From: an uncultured Lachnospiraceae bacterium
GTDB lineage: Bacteria > Bacillota > Clostridia > Lachnospirales > Lachnospiraceae
Direction: 5' to 3'
Assembly (NCBI GenBank): GCA_900551235.1
Contig: URUU01000035.1
Span: forward strand, 1 to 25,301
DNA: 25,301 bases
The notes below the pieces were generated by a model. The model made no database searches. It was not told where the DNA came from and worked only from the letters and a program-made list of their open reading frames with translations. Below, in pieces: positions 14,982-21,273 of the stretch; the first letter of the stretch is position 1; each line of letters starts with the position of its first letter. Both the position numbers and the translations under genes were made by a program.

Positions 14982-15566
14982 TTAAACCTTCTTCATTACT
15001 TTGATTTTATGCGCTTCGATTCCAAATAATGCCATGACCGCCTCGGTTATATCTGCCGCTGTCTGTGCATTTTCTCCGCCTTCTGCCGCAACGATCACAC
15101 CTGCCACTTCCGGCTCTTTTACTTCTTTGACATACGGCAGCTCTTCGCCGTTTTCCCGCTTTTCATAAACCGTATTTTCTTCCTGCTCTGATGCGTCCGC
15201 ACTGCTTTTTCCGCTGCTCTCCGCATCCTGGGTACTTTTGTTCTGTGAAGTTCGTTTGTCTTTTTCCACAATGTTTTCCCCCTGCGTGCGCAGCGTGATC
15301 ATGACCGTTACGTTCCCGACTCCCTGCACCTGTGAAAGTACGTTTTCCAGTCTGCGCTCCAGTGCTTTCGCTCTCTGGTCAGCACTTTGCTGCTGTGTAT
15401 CCGCTCTGCTGCCCTGCACGGTCACTGCATCCTGTTCCGTCGTTTTTTTCCTGCTCCCATCCGGCCATGCGACCACCAGCAGAAGCAGGCCGGTCAGCAG
15501 ACCGATCAGAATGGGACTGCCCTTTTTTCCGGTGAAGACTGCAAAAAAATCCTTTTTGTCTTTCAT
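14982..15566 (-). CDS. spoIIIAG: Stage III sporulation protein AG (SpoIIIAG)
   Basis: 194 residues with one transmembrane helix (about residues 17-35, SPILIGLLTGLLLLVVAWP) and an extracytoplasmic region. RAKALERRLENVLSQVQGVGNVTVMITLRTQGENIVEKDK is the conserved ring-building core, and the C-terminus (EVAGVIVAAEGGENAQTAADITEAVMALFGIEAHKIKVMKKV) matches the family end. A Ser/Glu-rich insertion lies between them (about residues 105-135). SpoIIIAG forms a large ring in the mother-cell/forespore channel. It lies 9 nt after spoIIIAF, with a weak GGTGG-type ribosome site, and 12 nt before spoIIIAH. Confidence 0.93.
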   Translation of the reverse strand: MKDKKDFFAVFTGKKGSPILIGLLTGLLLLVVAWPDGSRKKTTEQDAVTVQGSRADTQQQSADQRAKALERRLENVLSQVQGVGNVTVMITLRTQGENIVEKDKRTSQNKSTQDAESSGKSSADASEQEENTVYEKRENGEELPYVKEVKEPEVAGVIVAAEGGENAQTAADITEAVMALFGIEAHKIKVMKKV

Positions 15567-15575
15567 CTGCCACCG

Positions 15576-16094
15576 TCAACTCCCCAAAAAGACTACCTTT
15601 TCTTTTTCTATCTGATAAATGTCAAAAAGCTGCTGCCGGATCTGCTCCTGCATCTGCTGCACATTTTCGCTGCTGCCAGACGCATGTGTCCGGATCGTGA
15701 CCTTCTGTATTTCTGCCGCATTTTCTTTTGCAGGCTGCACCTGTACGCTCACCGCTTCCATCCCCTCGCCGGATGCCAGTTCCGTGATCTGCCGTTCGAT
15801 TTCTTTTTTGTATGCTTCGCTGATCGTTCTGCTTCGCAGATCATCCAGATTTTCCTGTTCCATCTGCAGCGAATCCCAGGATTCCGACAGAAGTGCCGTG
15901 CGCCACTGTTTTTCAAAAAACGTTGTCAGTCCCGCCCGGTCGGTAAGCGGTGTCAGCAGCAGGATCAGAAACAAGAGGCCGCAAAAGAATCGTATATATT
16001 TCTTATAATGGTCATCCGGCAAGATCTGCTCGGCAAGCTGTATCAGGCACAGTGCACAGATCACATTTTTTACCCATCCAAGAACGCTCCCCAT
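15576..16094 (-). CDS. spoIIIAF: Stage III sporulation protein AF (SpoIIIAF)
   Basis: 172 residues. Two closely spaced membrane helices near the N-terminus (about residues 4-24 and 34-51; the second contains FFCGLLFLILLLTPL) are followed by a soluble domain with a charged helix (SEAYKKEIERQITELAS) and a beta-rich segment (MEAVSVQVQPAKENAAEIQKVTIRT), the normal SpoIIIAF layout. It is a membrane component of the SpoIIIA secretion-like complex in the mother cell. The start is ATG at 16094 behind AGAGGGG, 12 nt after spoIIIAE. Confidence 0.92.
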   Translation of the reverse strand: MGSVLGWVKNVICALCLIQLAEQILPDDHYKKYIRFFCGLLFLILLLTPLTDRAGLTTFFEKQWRTALLSESWDSLQMEQENLDDLRSRTISEAYKKEIERQITELASGEGMEAVSVQVQPAKENAAEIQKVTIRTHASGSSENVQQMQEQIRQQLFDIYQIEKEKVVFLGS

Positions 16095-16106
16095 TTTCCC
16101 CTCTTT

Positions 16107-17258
16107 TCAGATTTTTCCAAGCGATGCCGTTACTATGGCAATCGTCAGGAAAAACAGCATACTGGCAGACAGCATGATCTTCAGAAGCAAAGAAGCGCCC
16201 TCTGCCGCTGCCGCCACACATTCATTGAGCCTTTTATCACCGACCGGCTGTATAAATGCTGCCATCGCTTTGTAAAGCAGTGTGCAGAGTACAAGCCGGC
16301 ACACAGGCGTCAGACAGATCAGCAAAATGGCGATCATCCCGCAGACTCCGATGGCGTTTTTCAGAAGAACAGCCGCACCTAAGATGGTCTCACTGACGCT
16401 TCCAAACACATTTCCCACACCGGGTATCGCCGATGCCACGCGGTTCAGCGTACCATTTTTCAGGCCATCCACTGCCGGCATGATCAGACTTTGTATCACC
16501 TGAAATCCTATGGCGGCTGCCAGAAGTGTTTTTCTCGTCCATTCGATCAGTGTGTATAACAATTCTGCCATTTTCGAAAGACGGTCATCCCGTGAAAGAT
16601 GATTGAGCAGCAGAAATAAGACATAAAGCTGCACCGCCGGCAGAAGTACATTTTTCTGCACCCACTGTACCAGTGCAATCAAAAGAAGTGCAGATTCGTA
16701 AAATGCCAGTCCCCCTGCGCTGTTTCCGGCAAATACAGCCGCTGCAAAATACGATGGGATCAGTGCTTTCATAAATCCGCCCACATTTCCAAGTGTGTGT
16801 TCTGTCATCTGGCTCATGCCGGAAAATGCTTTCATCAGAAGTGTTGCCAGTAACATATATATGATAAAAAAGCTTATCATAGCAGCACCGCTTTTTTCCA
16901 TGATATCCGTAAAATTCAGGATCAGTGCCGCCACGATCACCAGCAAAAACACACGTACTGCCATAGATTTCTGTATGTCCCACTCTGAAAACAAAGCAGA
17001 GAAAATCTGCGTTTTCAGGGTGTCTGCACTGACCGGCATCTCTCCCTTTAACAGACTGCGCAGTGCATCGGTAAAGTGAAAGCCTCTCTCATCGCTCAGA
17101 TCCTCCAGACTTTGTTCCACCTCATTGAGCTTAAAATCCTTCATTTCCAAAAAATCTTCCTGCGTGGTATCTTCCGTCCGCGATGCTGCCGATACCGCAG
17201 TACCGGACAGCAGAAAAAAGCACAAAAGCAGCACCACATATGTTTTCTGTTTTCCCAT
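16107..17258 (-). CDS. spoIIIAE: Stage III sporulation protein AE (SpoIIIAE)
   Basis: 383 residues, polytopic membrane protein and the largest SpoIIIA component. It begins with a signal sequence (MGKQKTYVVLLLCFFLLSGTAVSA), then a soluble segment (FKLNEVEQSLEDL...), then about seven to eight hydrophobic helices through the C-terminus. The segments ALIPSYFAAAVFAG and ASAIPGVGNVFGSVSETILGAAVLLKNAIG are family-typical. The frame is open to 17420, overlapping spoIIIAD by 150 nt. I reject that extension: ATG at 17258 has AAGGAAAGG just upstream, begins the signal sequence, and lies 10 nt after spoIIIAD. It is likely the export-gate-like membrane part of the complex. Confidence 0.94.
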   Translation of the reverse strand: MGKQKTYVVLLLCFFLLSGTAVSAASRTEDTTQEDFLEMKDFKLNEVEQSLEDLSDERGFHFTDALRSLLKGEMPVSADTLKTQIFSALFSEWDIQKSMAVRVFLLVIVAALILNFTDIMEKSGAAMISFFIIYMLLATLLMKAFSGMSQMTEHTLGNVGGFMKALIPSYFAAAVFAGNSAGGLAFYESALLLIALVQWVQKNVLLPAVQLYVLFLLLNHLSRDDRLSKMAELLYTLIEWTRKTLLAAAIGFQVIQSLIMPAVDGLKNGTLNRVASAIPGVGNVFGSVSETILGAAVLLKNAIGVCGMIAILLICLTPVCRLVLCTLLYKAMAAFIQPVGDKRLNECVAAAAEGASLLLKIMLSASMLFFLTIAIVTASLGKI

Positions 17259-17268
17259 AAGCCTTTCC

Positions 17269-17649
17269 TTATTGCAGACAGTTCTGGATGGTTTCAAACA
17301 ACGCCAGAAGTACCGGTGTCCCCACCGCCAGTACTGATATTTTTCCAAAAAATTCAATCTGTCCGGCAACCGCTCCATATCCGGCATCTTTGCACAGATT
17401 TGCCGAAAAATCTGCCACATAGGTAATACCTATGATCTTAAGCAGGATTTTTATATAGGAATCTTTTAAATTTACATAGCCCTGCAATTCCTGCAAGATC
17501 CCTGACAGGTACAGCAGCTTTTCAATGGAGCAGAAAAACACAAGCATGCACGCCGTCATGCTGATAAATACTGCAAAAACCGGCTTGGTATCTTTTACAA
17601 AAAGAGAGAGTAAGATCCCTGCAATTCCAAGAACCGCAATCTTGATCAC
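17269..17649 (-). CDS. spoIIIAD: Stage III sporulation protein AD (SpoIIIAD)
   Basis: 126-residue integral membrane protein with three or four hydrophobic helices (about residues 2-18, 24-45, 66-85 and 98-118) and the conserved segments FVKDTKPVFAVFISM, LLKIIGITYVADFSANLCKDAGYGAVAGQIEFFGK and GTPVLLALFETI. It starts at a GTG (17649) that shares four bases with the stop of spoIIIAC (GTGA overlap), so the two are translationally coupled. SpoIIIAC and SpoIIIAD are related to each other and are both membrane parts of the mother-cell complex. Confidence 0.94.
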   Translation of the reverse strand: MIKIAVLGIAGILLSLFVKDTKPVFAVFISMTACMLVFFCSIEKLLYLSGILQELQGYVNLKDSYIKILLKIIGITYVADFSANLCKDAGYGAVAGQIEFFGKISVLAVGTPVLLALFETIQNCLQ

Positions 17650-17840
17650 AGTGCAAACAACTCCTTTATACTCTCAAACAACTGACTGATATAGGGCAGC
17701 ACCCAGAAAAGCACGATCACAAGTCCGGCAAGGCTTGCCAGATATGCCTGTTCTTCCCTTCCGCTGTGTTTTAATACCTGGCCAAGCACAGAGACCAGAA
17801 TCCCCACCGCCGCGATCTTAAACAGAAGATTGACACTCAT
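17646..17840 (-). CDS. spoIIIAC: Stage III sporulation protein AC (SpoIIIAC)
   Basis: 64-residue membrane protein, the usual size. It has two hydrophobic helices (about residues 3-22 and 32-52) joined by the conserved loop LKHSGREEQAYLASLAG. The start is ATG at 17840 with GAGGGGAG upstream, 16 nt after spoIIIAB. Its stop overlaps the GTG start of spoIIIAD. Confidence 0.93.
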   Translation of the reverse strand: MSVNLLFKIAAVGILVSVLGQVLKHSGREEQAYLASLAGLVIVLFWVLPYISQLFESIKELFAL

Positions 17841-17856
17841 TTCATCTCCCCTCTTC

Positions 17857-18375
17857 TCAATAAAGCATGATCACCAGAAATACACCGCCGCTGATCCCCA
17901 GGTAATGGAACAGCTTCTCTTTTTCCCGGTATTCTTTCCATGCCTGTGTCCAGGCATCACCAACCTGCGTCAGATAATACTCCAGTGTATTTTTCTGCTG
18001 TTCAAGATCCAGATAGCCAAGTCTGCTCCCCAGAAGCTTCAGGCTTTCCAGATCTGACTTTTTCAGTCCGCAATCCTGAAAATCCAGTTCCACCTGCCGG
18101 CCAAATAATTCTGCAAAACTGCCCTGTTCTCCTTCTTTCATTTTTTCCTGCAAATGAAGAAGAAACGTCTGTACCGGAGGTTTCACCCTTCCGGCAATCC
18201 CGGCGAAGGATTCTTCCAAAAGAACCCCGCCGCAGCGGATCTCGGCGGAAAGCATCACTGTCATTCTTCTGAGTTCTTCCAGTGTGCGTATTCTTTTTTT
18301 CATATTTGCACAGATCAGAAATCCCGCCGCCGAACAGCTCAATATCGTAAGTCCTGCGCCGAGCAGTTTCAGCAT
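17857..18375 (-). CDS. spoIIIAB: Stage III sporulation protein AB (SpoIIIAB)
   Basis: 172 residues from the preferred start. It has an N-terminal membrane helix (LLGAGLTILSCSAAGFLICANM), then a helical soluble domain (RIRTLEELRRMTVMLSAEIRCGG, the conserved family opening, and LKLLGSRLGYLDLEQQKNTLEYY), then a C-terminal membrane helix (YLGISGGVFLVIMLY). This fits the fold related to type II/IV secretion membrane proteins of the GspF class. Two ATGs are possible: 18381 lies only 1 nt from GGAGG, whereas 18375 is 7 nt away, so I prefer 18375. It overlaps the end of spoIIIAA by 7 nt. The partner is the ATPase SpoIIIAA. Confidence 0.93.
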   Translation of the reverse strand: MLKLLGAGLTILSCSAAGFLICANMKKRIRTLEELRRMTVMLSAEIRCGGVLLEESFAGIAGRVKPPVQTFLLHLQEKMKEGEQGSFAELFGRQVELDFQDCGLKKSDLESLKLLGSRLGYLDLEQQKNTLEYYLTQVGDAWTQAWKEYREKEKLFHYLGISGGVFLVIMLY

Positions 18376-19358
18376 AGACATTCCTCCTCCCCGAACATTT
18401 TCGTTCCTCTGCCGTCAAAAATGCCCTGGATCGCTCCTGTCCGTTTTCTGCCGCTCAGAATAATATAGCGGTCAAATACATGCTCTTTTACCATTTTCTG
18501 GAGCAATGGTTTTTTCTCAATATCCTGCACTGAACTTCCATGCACGGTTGCGATCAGGCGGCATCCGCAGTTCAGCACGGATTCGATCGCCTTGCTGTCA
18601 CTGTAATCGCCGATTTCATCCACTGCGATCACCTCCGGTGACATGGAACGGATCAGCATCATCATGCCCTCTGCTTTTGGACAGCAGTCCAGGACATCGG
18701 TACGTATGCCCAGATCATTCTGCGGTACTCCCTGATATGCACCGCCAATTTCCGAACGCTCGTCCACAACCCCGACGTTTTTTCCGGGACACGATGCACT
18801 TCCATTGGAAATCTGACGGATCACGTCCCTCAAAAGTGTGGTTTTCCCACAGCAGGGCGGTGAAATGATCAGTGTATGGCACACTTCCCCGTTTTCAATG
18901 ATAAAGGGCATCACTTTGTCCGCACATCCTGCAATCTGATGTGCCAGTCGGATATTCAGAAAAGAAATATAGCGGATGCTCTTGATCTTTCCTTCCTCCA
19001 TCAGGATCTTTCCTGCCACCCCTACCCGGTGTCCTCCCTGAATGGTCAGAAATCCCTGCCGCAGTTCGTCCTCATAGGCATAAAGTGAATACCCGGCAAT
19101 GTATTCCATCGTCTCCATCAGCTCACAGCGGTTTACATAATGTATCTTACTGATTTCTCCTGCTTCCTGTACCTTCCGGCATGGCACCAGCTCCCCTTCT
19201 TCCGTCAGGGAATATTCTTCGCCGCCCTGCCGAACCATAAGCGGACGGTCGATCCGCATCCTTATTTCCTGAAGTGCTTCAAAATCCAGCTTTGCTTTTT
19301 TTAAGATCTGTCTGATCGAACGTGAAAATATTTTAAAAAATCCGTCTGCACCCTGCAA
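18369..19358 (-). CDS. spoIIIAA: Stage III sporulation protein AA (SpoIIIAA), secretion-type ATPase
   Basis: About 329 residues. It is an AAA/secretion-superfamily ATPase thought to power the SpoIIIA channel in the mother cell. Walker A is SPPCCGKTTLL, Walker B VIAVDEIGDYSD, and VVDERSEIGGAYQGVPQNDLGIRTDVLD is the highly conserved family stretch between them. Two starts are possible. A GTG at 19367 has no spaced ribosome site and would lie about 4 nt from the predicted sigma-E transcription start. A TTG at 19358 has AGAGGTG 6 nt upstream, so I annotate the TTG with moderate confidence. It is the first gene of the operon, behind the sigma-E-like promoter at 19378-19406. Confidence 0.94.
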   Translation of the reverse strand: MQGADGFFKIFSRSIRQILKKAKLDFEALQEIRMRIDRPLMVRQGGEEYSLTEEGELVPCRKVQEAGEISKIHYVNRCELMETMEYIAGYSLYAYEDELRQGFLTIQGGHRVGVAGKILMEEGKIKSIRYISFLNIRLAHQIAGCADKVMPFIIENGEVCHTLIISPPCCGKTTLLRDVIRQISNGSASCPGKNVGVVDERSEIGGAYQGVPQNDLGIRTDVLDCCPKAEGMMMLIRSMSPEVIAVDEIGDYSDSKAIESVLNCGCRLIATVHGSSVQDIEKKPLLQKMVKEHVFDRYIILSGRKRTGAIQGIFDGRGTKMFGEEECLC

Positions 19359-19377
19359 TGTCCTCACCTCTTAGGAC

Positions 19378-19406
19378 ATACTATGCACAGACGGATGTGG
19401 TTATGA
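19378..19406 (-). promoter_or_regulatory. Sigma-E-like promoter of the spoIIIA operon
   Basis: Minus-strand TCATAAC (19400-19406) resembles the sigma-E -35 (KMATATT, 5 of 7), and after a 14-nt spacer CATAGTAT (19378-19385) resembles the -10 (CATACAMT, 6 of 8). SpoIIIA operons are known mother-cell sigma-E targets, so the position supports it. Predicted start is near 19371. Confidence 0.6.
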
Positions 19407-19462
19407 ATGAATGTTGCTGTCAAAAACTTTTTACTTTACAGGAAAGCAGTTTCCCGTAAATC

Positions 19463-19505
19463 AAAAAAATCAGGAGATATGTCTTTCTCGTCAACATATC
19501 CCCTG
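19463..19505 (-). terminator. Intrinsic terminator of an orphan minus-strand transcript
   Basis: Minus-strand arms 19495-19505 and 19471-19481 pair over 11 positions with one G-T type mismatch, around a 13-nt loop, and are followed by a run of seven Ts (19463-19469). It lies upstream of the spoIIIA promoter, so it ends something transcribed from the 19500-19800 region and shields spoIIIA from read-through. Confidence 0.75.
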
Positions 19506-19627
19506 TTAATGATGTTCTGCTATTTCCATTGGACTTATTACCTTTCTTTTGTTTTGTATCCTGTCTACTTCTGTGTTTTACAAAAGCAGATATGATTTAT
19601 GTTTTTGGTGGACTGTACCTCCTCTTC

Positions 19628-19737
19628 TTAAATTCTTTTATTGATTCTCATTCCCTCTGTTTTTTTGGCTCTGCCCTTCGCTTTCCTAATCACTGAAGTT
19701 GAATGACTGCTTATCGTTTGCGGTGCTATGTTTTCAT
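19628..19737 (-). pseudogene. Broken small gene encoding a basic peptide of about 36 aa
   Basis: A perfect promoter, AAGGAGG (19746-19752) and ATG at 19737 with 8-nt spacing lead into ATG-AAA-ACA-TAG, a stop after three codons. If the A-run after the ATG had one more A, the frame would continue as MKNIAPQTISSHSTSVIRK and then a Lys/Arg-rich tail ending MRINKRI, 36 residues. A related copy at about 19597-19622 has five As at the same place. I read this as a one-base deletion in a homopolymer, or a sequence error. I recognise no family. Confidence 0.4.
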
Positions 19738-19787
19738 TGGACCGTCCTCCTTGTTTTTTGTTTTCTCTCTTTTGTTTTGTTGTCTTT

Positions 19788-19816
19788 ATTATAGGCGTTC
19801 TCTTCCAATTTGTCAA
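19788..19816 (-). promoter_or_regulatory. Perfect consensus sigma-A promoter, minus strand
   Basis: TTGACA (19811-19816), 17-nt spacer, TATAAT (19788-19793): an exact match in both boxes with ideal spacing. Predicted start is near 19781. It points away from the carbamate kinase gene toward spoIIIA but is cut off from spoIIIA by the terminator at 19463-19505. Confidence 0.8.
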
Positions 19817-19928
19817 GCACTTTTTGAAATTATTTTTTGTTATTTTATAATTATATTTATTCTATGTATTTTTCAGACTTTTTGTACACTTTCCCACTAT
19901 TTCTTATTGATTTTTTTGCTGTACCCTG

Positions 19929-20113
19929 CTAAAATGAAGCCAAGAGTTTCAAGGTCAAAACGTCATTCTTGCTTGCAAGATAAGACGTTTGAACTTGAAA
20001 CCCGCTAAACATGAGGAAGCAGCTATTTACGCAGTAAATACGCGGATTCCGAATGTTTGCATCGATTTCGAGAGTGCCCGCGGCACGTAGAAATCGATGG
20101 TGACTCATTTTAG
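19929..20113. ncRNA. Multi-hairpin structured element upstream of the carbamate kinase gene (RNA or MITE-like repeat)
   Basis: A 9-bp closing pair CTAAAATGA (19929-19937) with TCATTTTAG (20105-20113) encloses three hairpins. Hairpin 1: a long stem of about 18 bp with one mismatch and one bulge (19946-19964 with 19984-20001), topped by TCTTG/CAAGA. Hairpin 2: TATTTAC/GTAAATA (20024-20030 with 20034-20040). Hairpin 3: 10 bp (20060-20069 with 20090-20099), topped by GTGCC/GGCAC (20074-20078 with 20082-20086). Bases 20005-20015 can pair with 20104-20113 instead of the closing strand, so two folds compete. The element ends about 100 nt before the carbamate kinase start. The strand is undecided because inverted repeats fold either way. 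A dispersed MITE-type repeat is an equally good explanation. Confidence 0.55.
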
Positions 20114-20216
20114 GATAACTCCTTCTGGAGCGTCAAAGGGACAAATGGACATAAAATGGATGCCTGCATACATTTTTACTTAACTTATATTAAAGGAAGA
20201 AACGAGGTATTTGAGC

Positions 20217-21149
20217 ATGAAAAAACGAATTGTTATCGCTCTTGGACACCGTGCCCTTGGCACAACACTTCCGGAGCAGAAAAAGGCTGTCAAAACATCT
20301 GCTTCTGTACTGGCTGATATGGTGGAAGAAGGTTATCAGCTTGTAATCACACACAGCAACGCACCACAGGTCGGCATGATCCACACAGCTATGAATGAAT
20401 TCGGAAAAACACATCCGGATTACACCGTTGCACCGATGTCGGTATGCTCTGCCATGAGCCAGGGTTACATCGGCTACGACCTGCAGAATGCGATCCGTGC
20501 CGAGCTTTTAAAACGCGGCATCTTCAAAACCGTATCTACGATCCTGACGCAGGTGATCGTAGATCCTTATGACGATGCTTTCCATCATCCGGTCAAAGTA
20601 ATCGGCCGCTACATGGATGCCAAAGAAGCAGAAGCAGAGGAACAGAAGGGTAACTATGTCAAAGAAGAACCTGGCAAAGGTTATCGCCGTATTGTCGCTG
20701 CTCCGATGCCAAAGAGTATCGTGGAGATTGATGCGATCAAGACACTGGTTCAGAATGATCAGGTTGTCATTGCCTGCGGCGGCGGTGGTATTCCGGTTCT
20801 GCAGCAGGGCAATGAACTCAAAGGTGCAAGTGCCATCATCGAAAAAGACTATGCAAGCGGAAAGCTCGCAGAAGGTGTGGATGCCGATATCCTGATGATC
20901 CTCACAAACGATAAGATGGTGGACATCGACCGCAATACCGAGCACCCAAGATTTTTAGAGCATATCACAGCAGAAGAAGCAAAAGAACATATCGCTGCGG
21001 ATCAGTTCGGTGTAAATTCCATGCTTCCAAAGATCTGTGCTTCCGTTGATTTCATCACAGCCGGAAGAGGACGCTCTGCGATCATCACAAACCTGGAAAA
21101 TGCCATTGATGCACTGAAAGGCAAAACCGGAACGATCATCACAGAGTAA
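20217..21149 (+). CDS. Carbamate kinase homologue (YqeA-like) with altered active-site loops
   Basis: 310 residues, full length for the carbamate kinase branch of the amino acid kinase fold. Strong family segments: MSVCSAMSQGYIGYDLQNAIRAEL, TQVIVDPYDDAF, YRRIVAAPMP, VVIACGGGGIPV, GASAIIEKDYAS and FGVNSMLPKI. The pattern is close to what I recall of E. coli YqeA. Classical enzymes make ATP from carbamoyl phosphate and ADP. Here the first loop, normally ALGGNAL, reads ALGHRAL (His11, Arg12), and the loop normally THGNGPQ reads THSNAPQ (residues 45-51). Both loops form the carbamate site in known structures, so activity or substrate may differ. I chose ATG at 20217 with GAGGT 8 nt upstream; the TTG at 20211 is less likely. 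It is the only plus-strand gene, monocistronic, and no arginine-deiminase or purine-degradation genes are nearby. Confidence 0.88.
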   Translation: MKKRIVIALGHRALGTTLPEQKKAVKTSASVLADMVEEGYQLVITHSNAPQVGMIHTAMNEFGKTHPDYTVAPMSVCSAMSQGYIGYDLQNAIRAELLKRGIFKTVSTILTQVIVDPYDDAFHHPVKVIGRYMDAKEAEAEEQKGNYVKEEPGKGYRRIVAAPMPKSIVEIDAIKTLVQNDQVVIACGGGGIPVLQQGNELKGASAIIEKDYASGKLAEGVDADILMILTNDKMVDIDRNTEHPRFLEHITAEEAKEHIAADQFGVNSMLPKICASVDFITAGRGRSAIITNLENAIDALKGKTGTIITE

Positions 21150-21171
21150 AAGTAAAAGATCAAAAACAAAA

Positions 21172-21206
21172 CGACAGGACTGCTTTGTTTGGTCCTGTCG
21201 TTTTTT
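21172..21206 (+). terminator. Intrinsic terminator of the carbamate kinase gene
   Basis: Perfect 9-bp stem CGACAGGAC/GTCCTGTCG (21172-21180 with 21192-21200), 11-nt loop, then six Ts (21201-21206). An A-rich stretch on the other side may let it work in both directions. It starts 23 nt after the stop codon. Confidence 0.92.
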
Positions 21207-21209
21207 GTC

Positions 21210-21249
21210 AAAGAAATACACCGCATGGAAACGTGCGGTGTATTTCTTT
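21210..21249 (-). terminator. Intrinsic terminator of the GH2 gene
   Basis: Perfect 16-bp stem (21210-21225 with 21234-21249) around an 8-nt loop, 24 nt after the GH2 stop on the minus strand. The 3' arm ends in TTTCTTT, and the adjacent hairpin follows. The two hairpins stand side by side between convergent genes. Confidence 0.85.
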
Positions 21250-21273
21250 ACTTATAAAACTCTTATGCTTACC

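Larger units (their letters stand above)
19463..19781 (-). ncRNA. Candidate orphan transcript of about 320 nt
   Basis: Bounded by the consensus promoter at 19788-19816 and the terminator at 19463-19505. No intact reading frame of normal size lies in it. It contains a strong ribosome site followed by a three-codon frame, and three imperfect copies of a leader/start-codon motif. It could be a regulatory RNA, or the transcript of a decayed small gene array. Plus-strand frames at 19407-19595 and 19703-20008 lack ribosome sites and family features and are not annotated. Confidence 0.4.

Noticed and set aside
17259..17420. 54-residue N-terminal extension of SpoIIIAE
   Set aside because: Overlaps spoIIIAD in another frame, and the signal sequence with a good ribosome site begins at 17258.
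19407..19595. 62-codon plus-strand frame beside the spoIIIA promoter
   Set aside because: Overlaps the minus-strand terminator and lacks a ribosome site; hydrophobic residues come from T-rich DNA.
19628..19816. 62-codon minus-strand frame starting inside the -35 box
   Set aside because: Its ATG lies upstream of the predicted transcription start; only the downstream part behind the ribosome site is considered, as a broken small gene.
19703..20008. 101-codon plus-strand frame in the gap before the carbamate kinase homologue
   Set aside because: Low-complexity Phe/Leu/Ser translation of T-rich DNA, runs into the structured element, no ribosome site.
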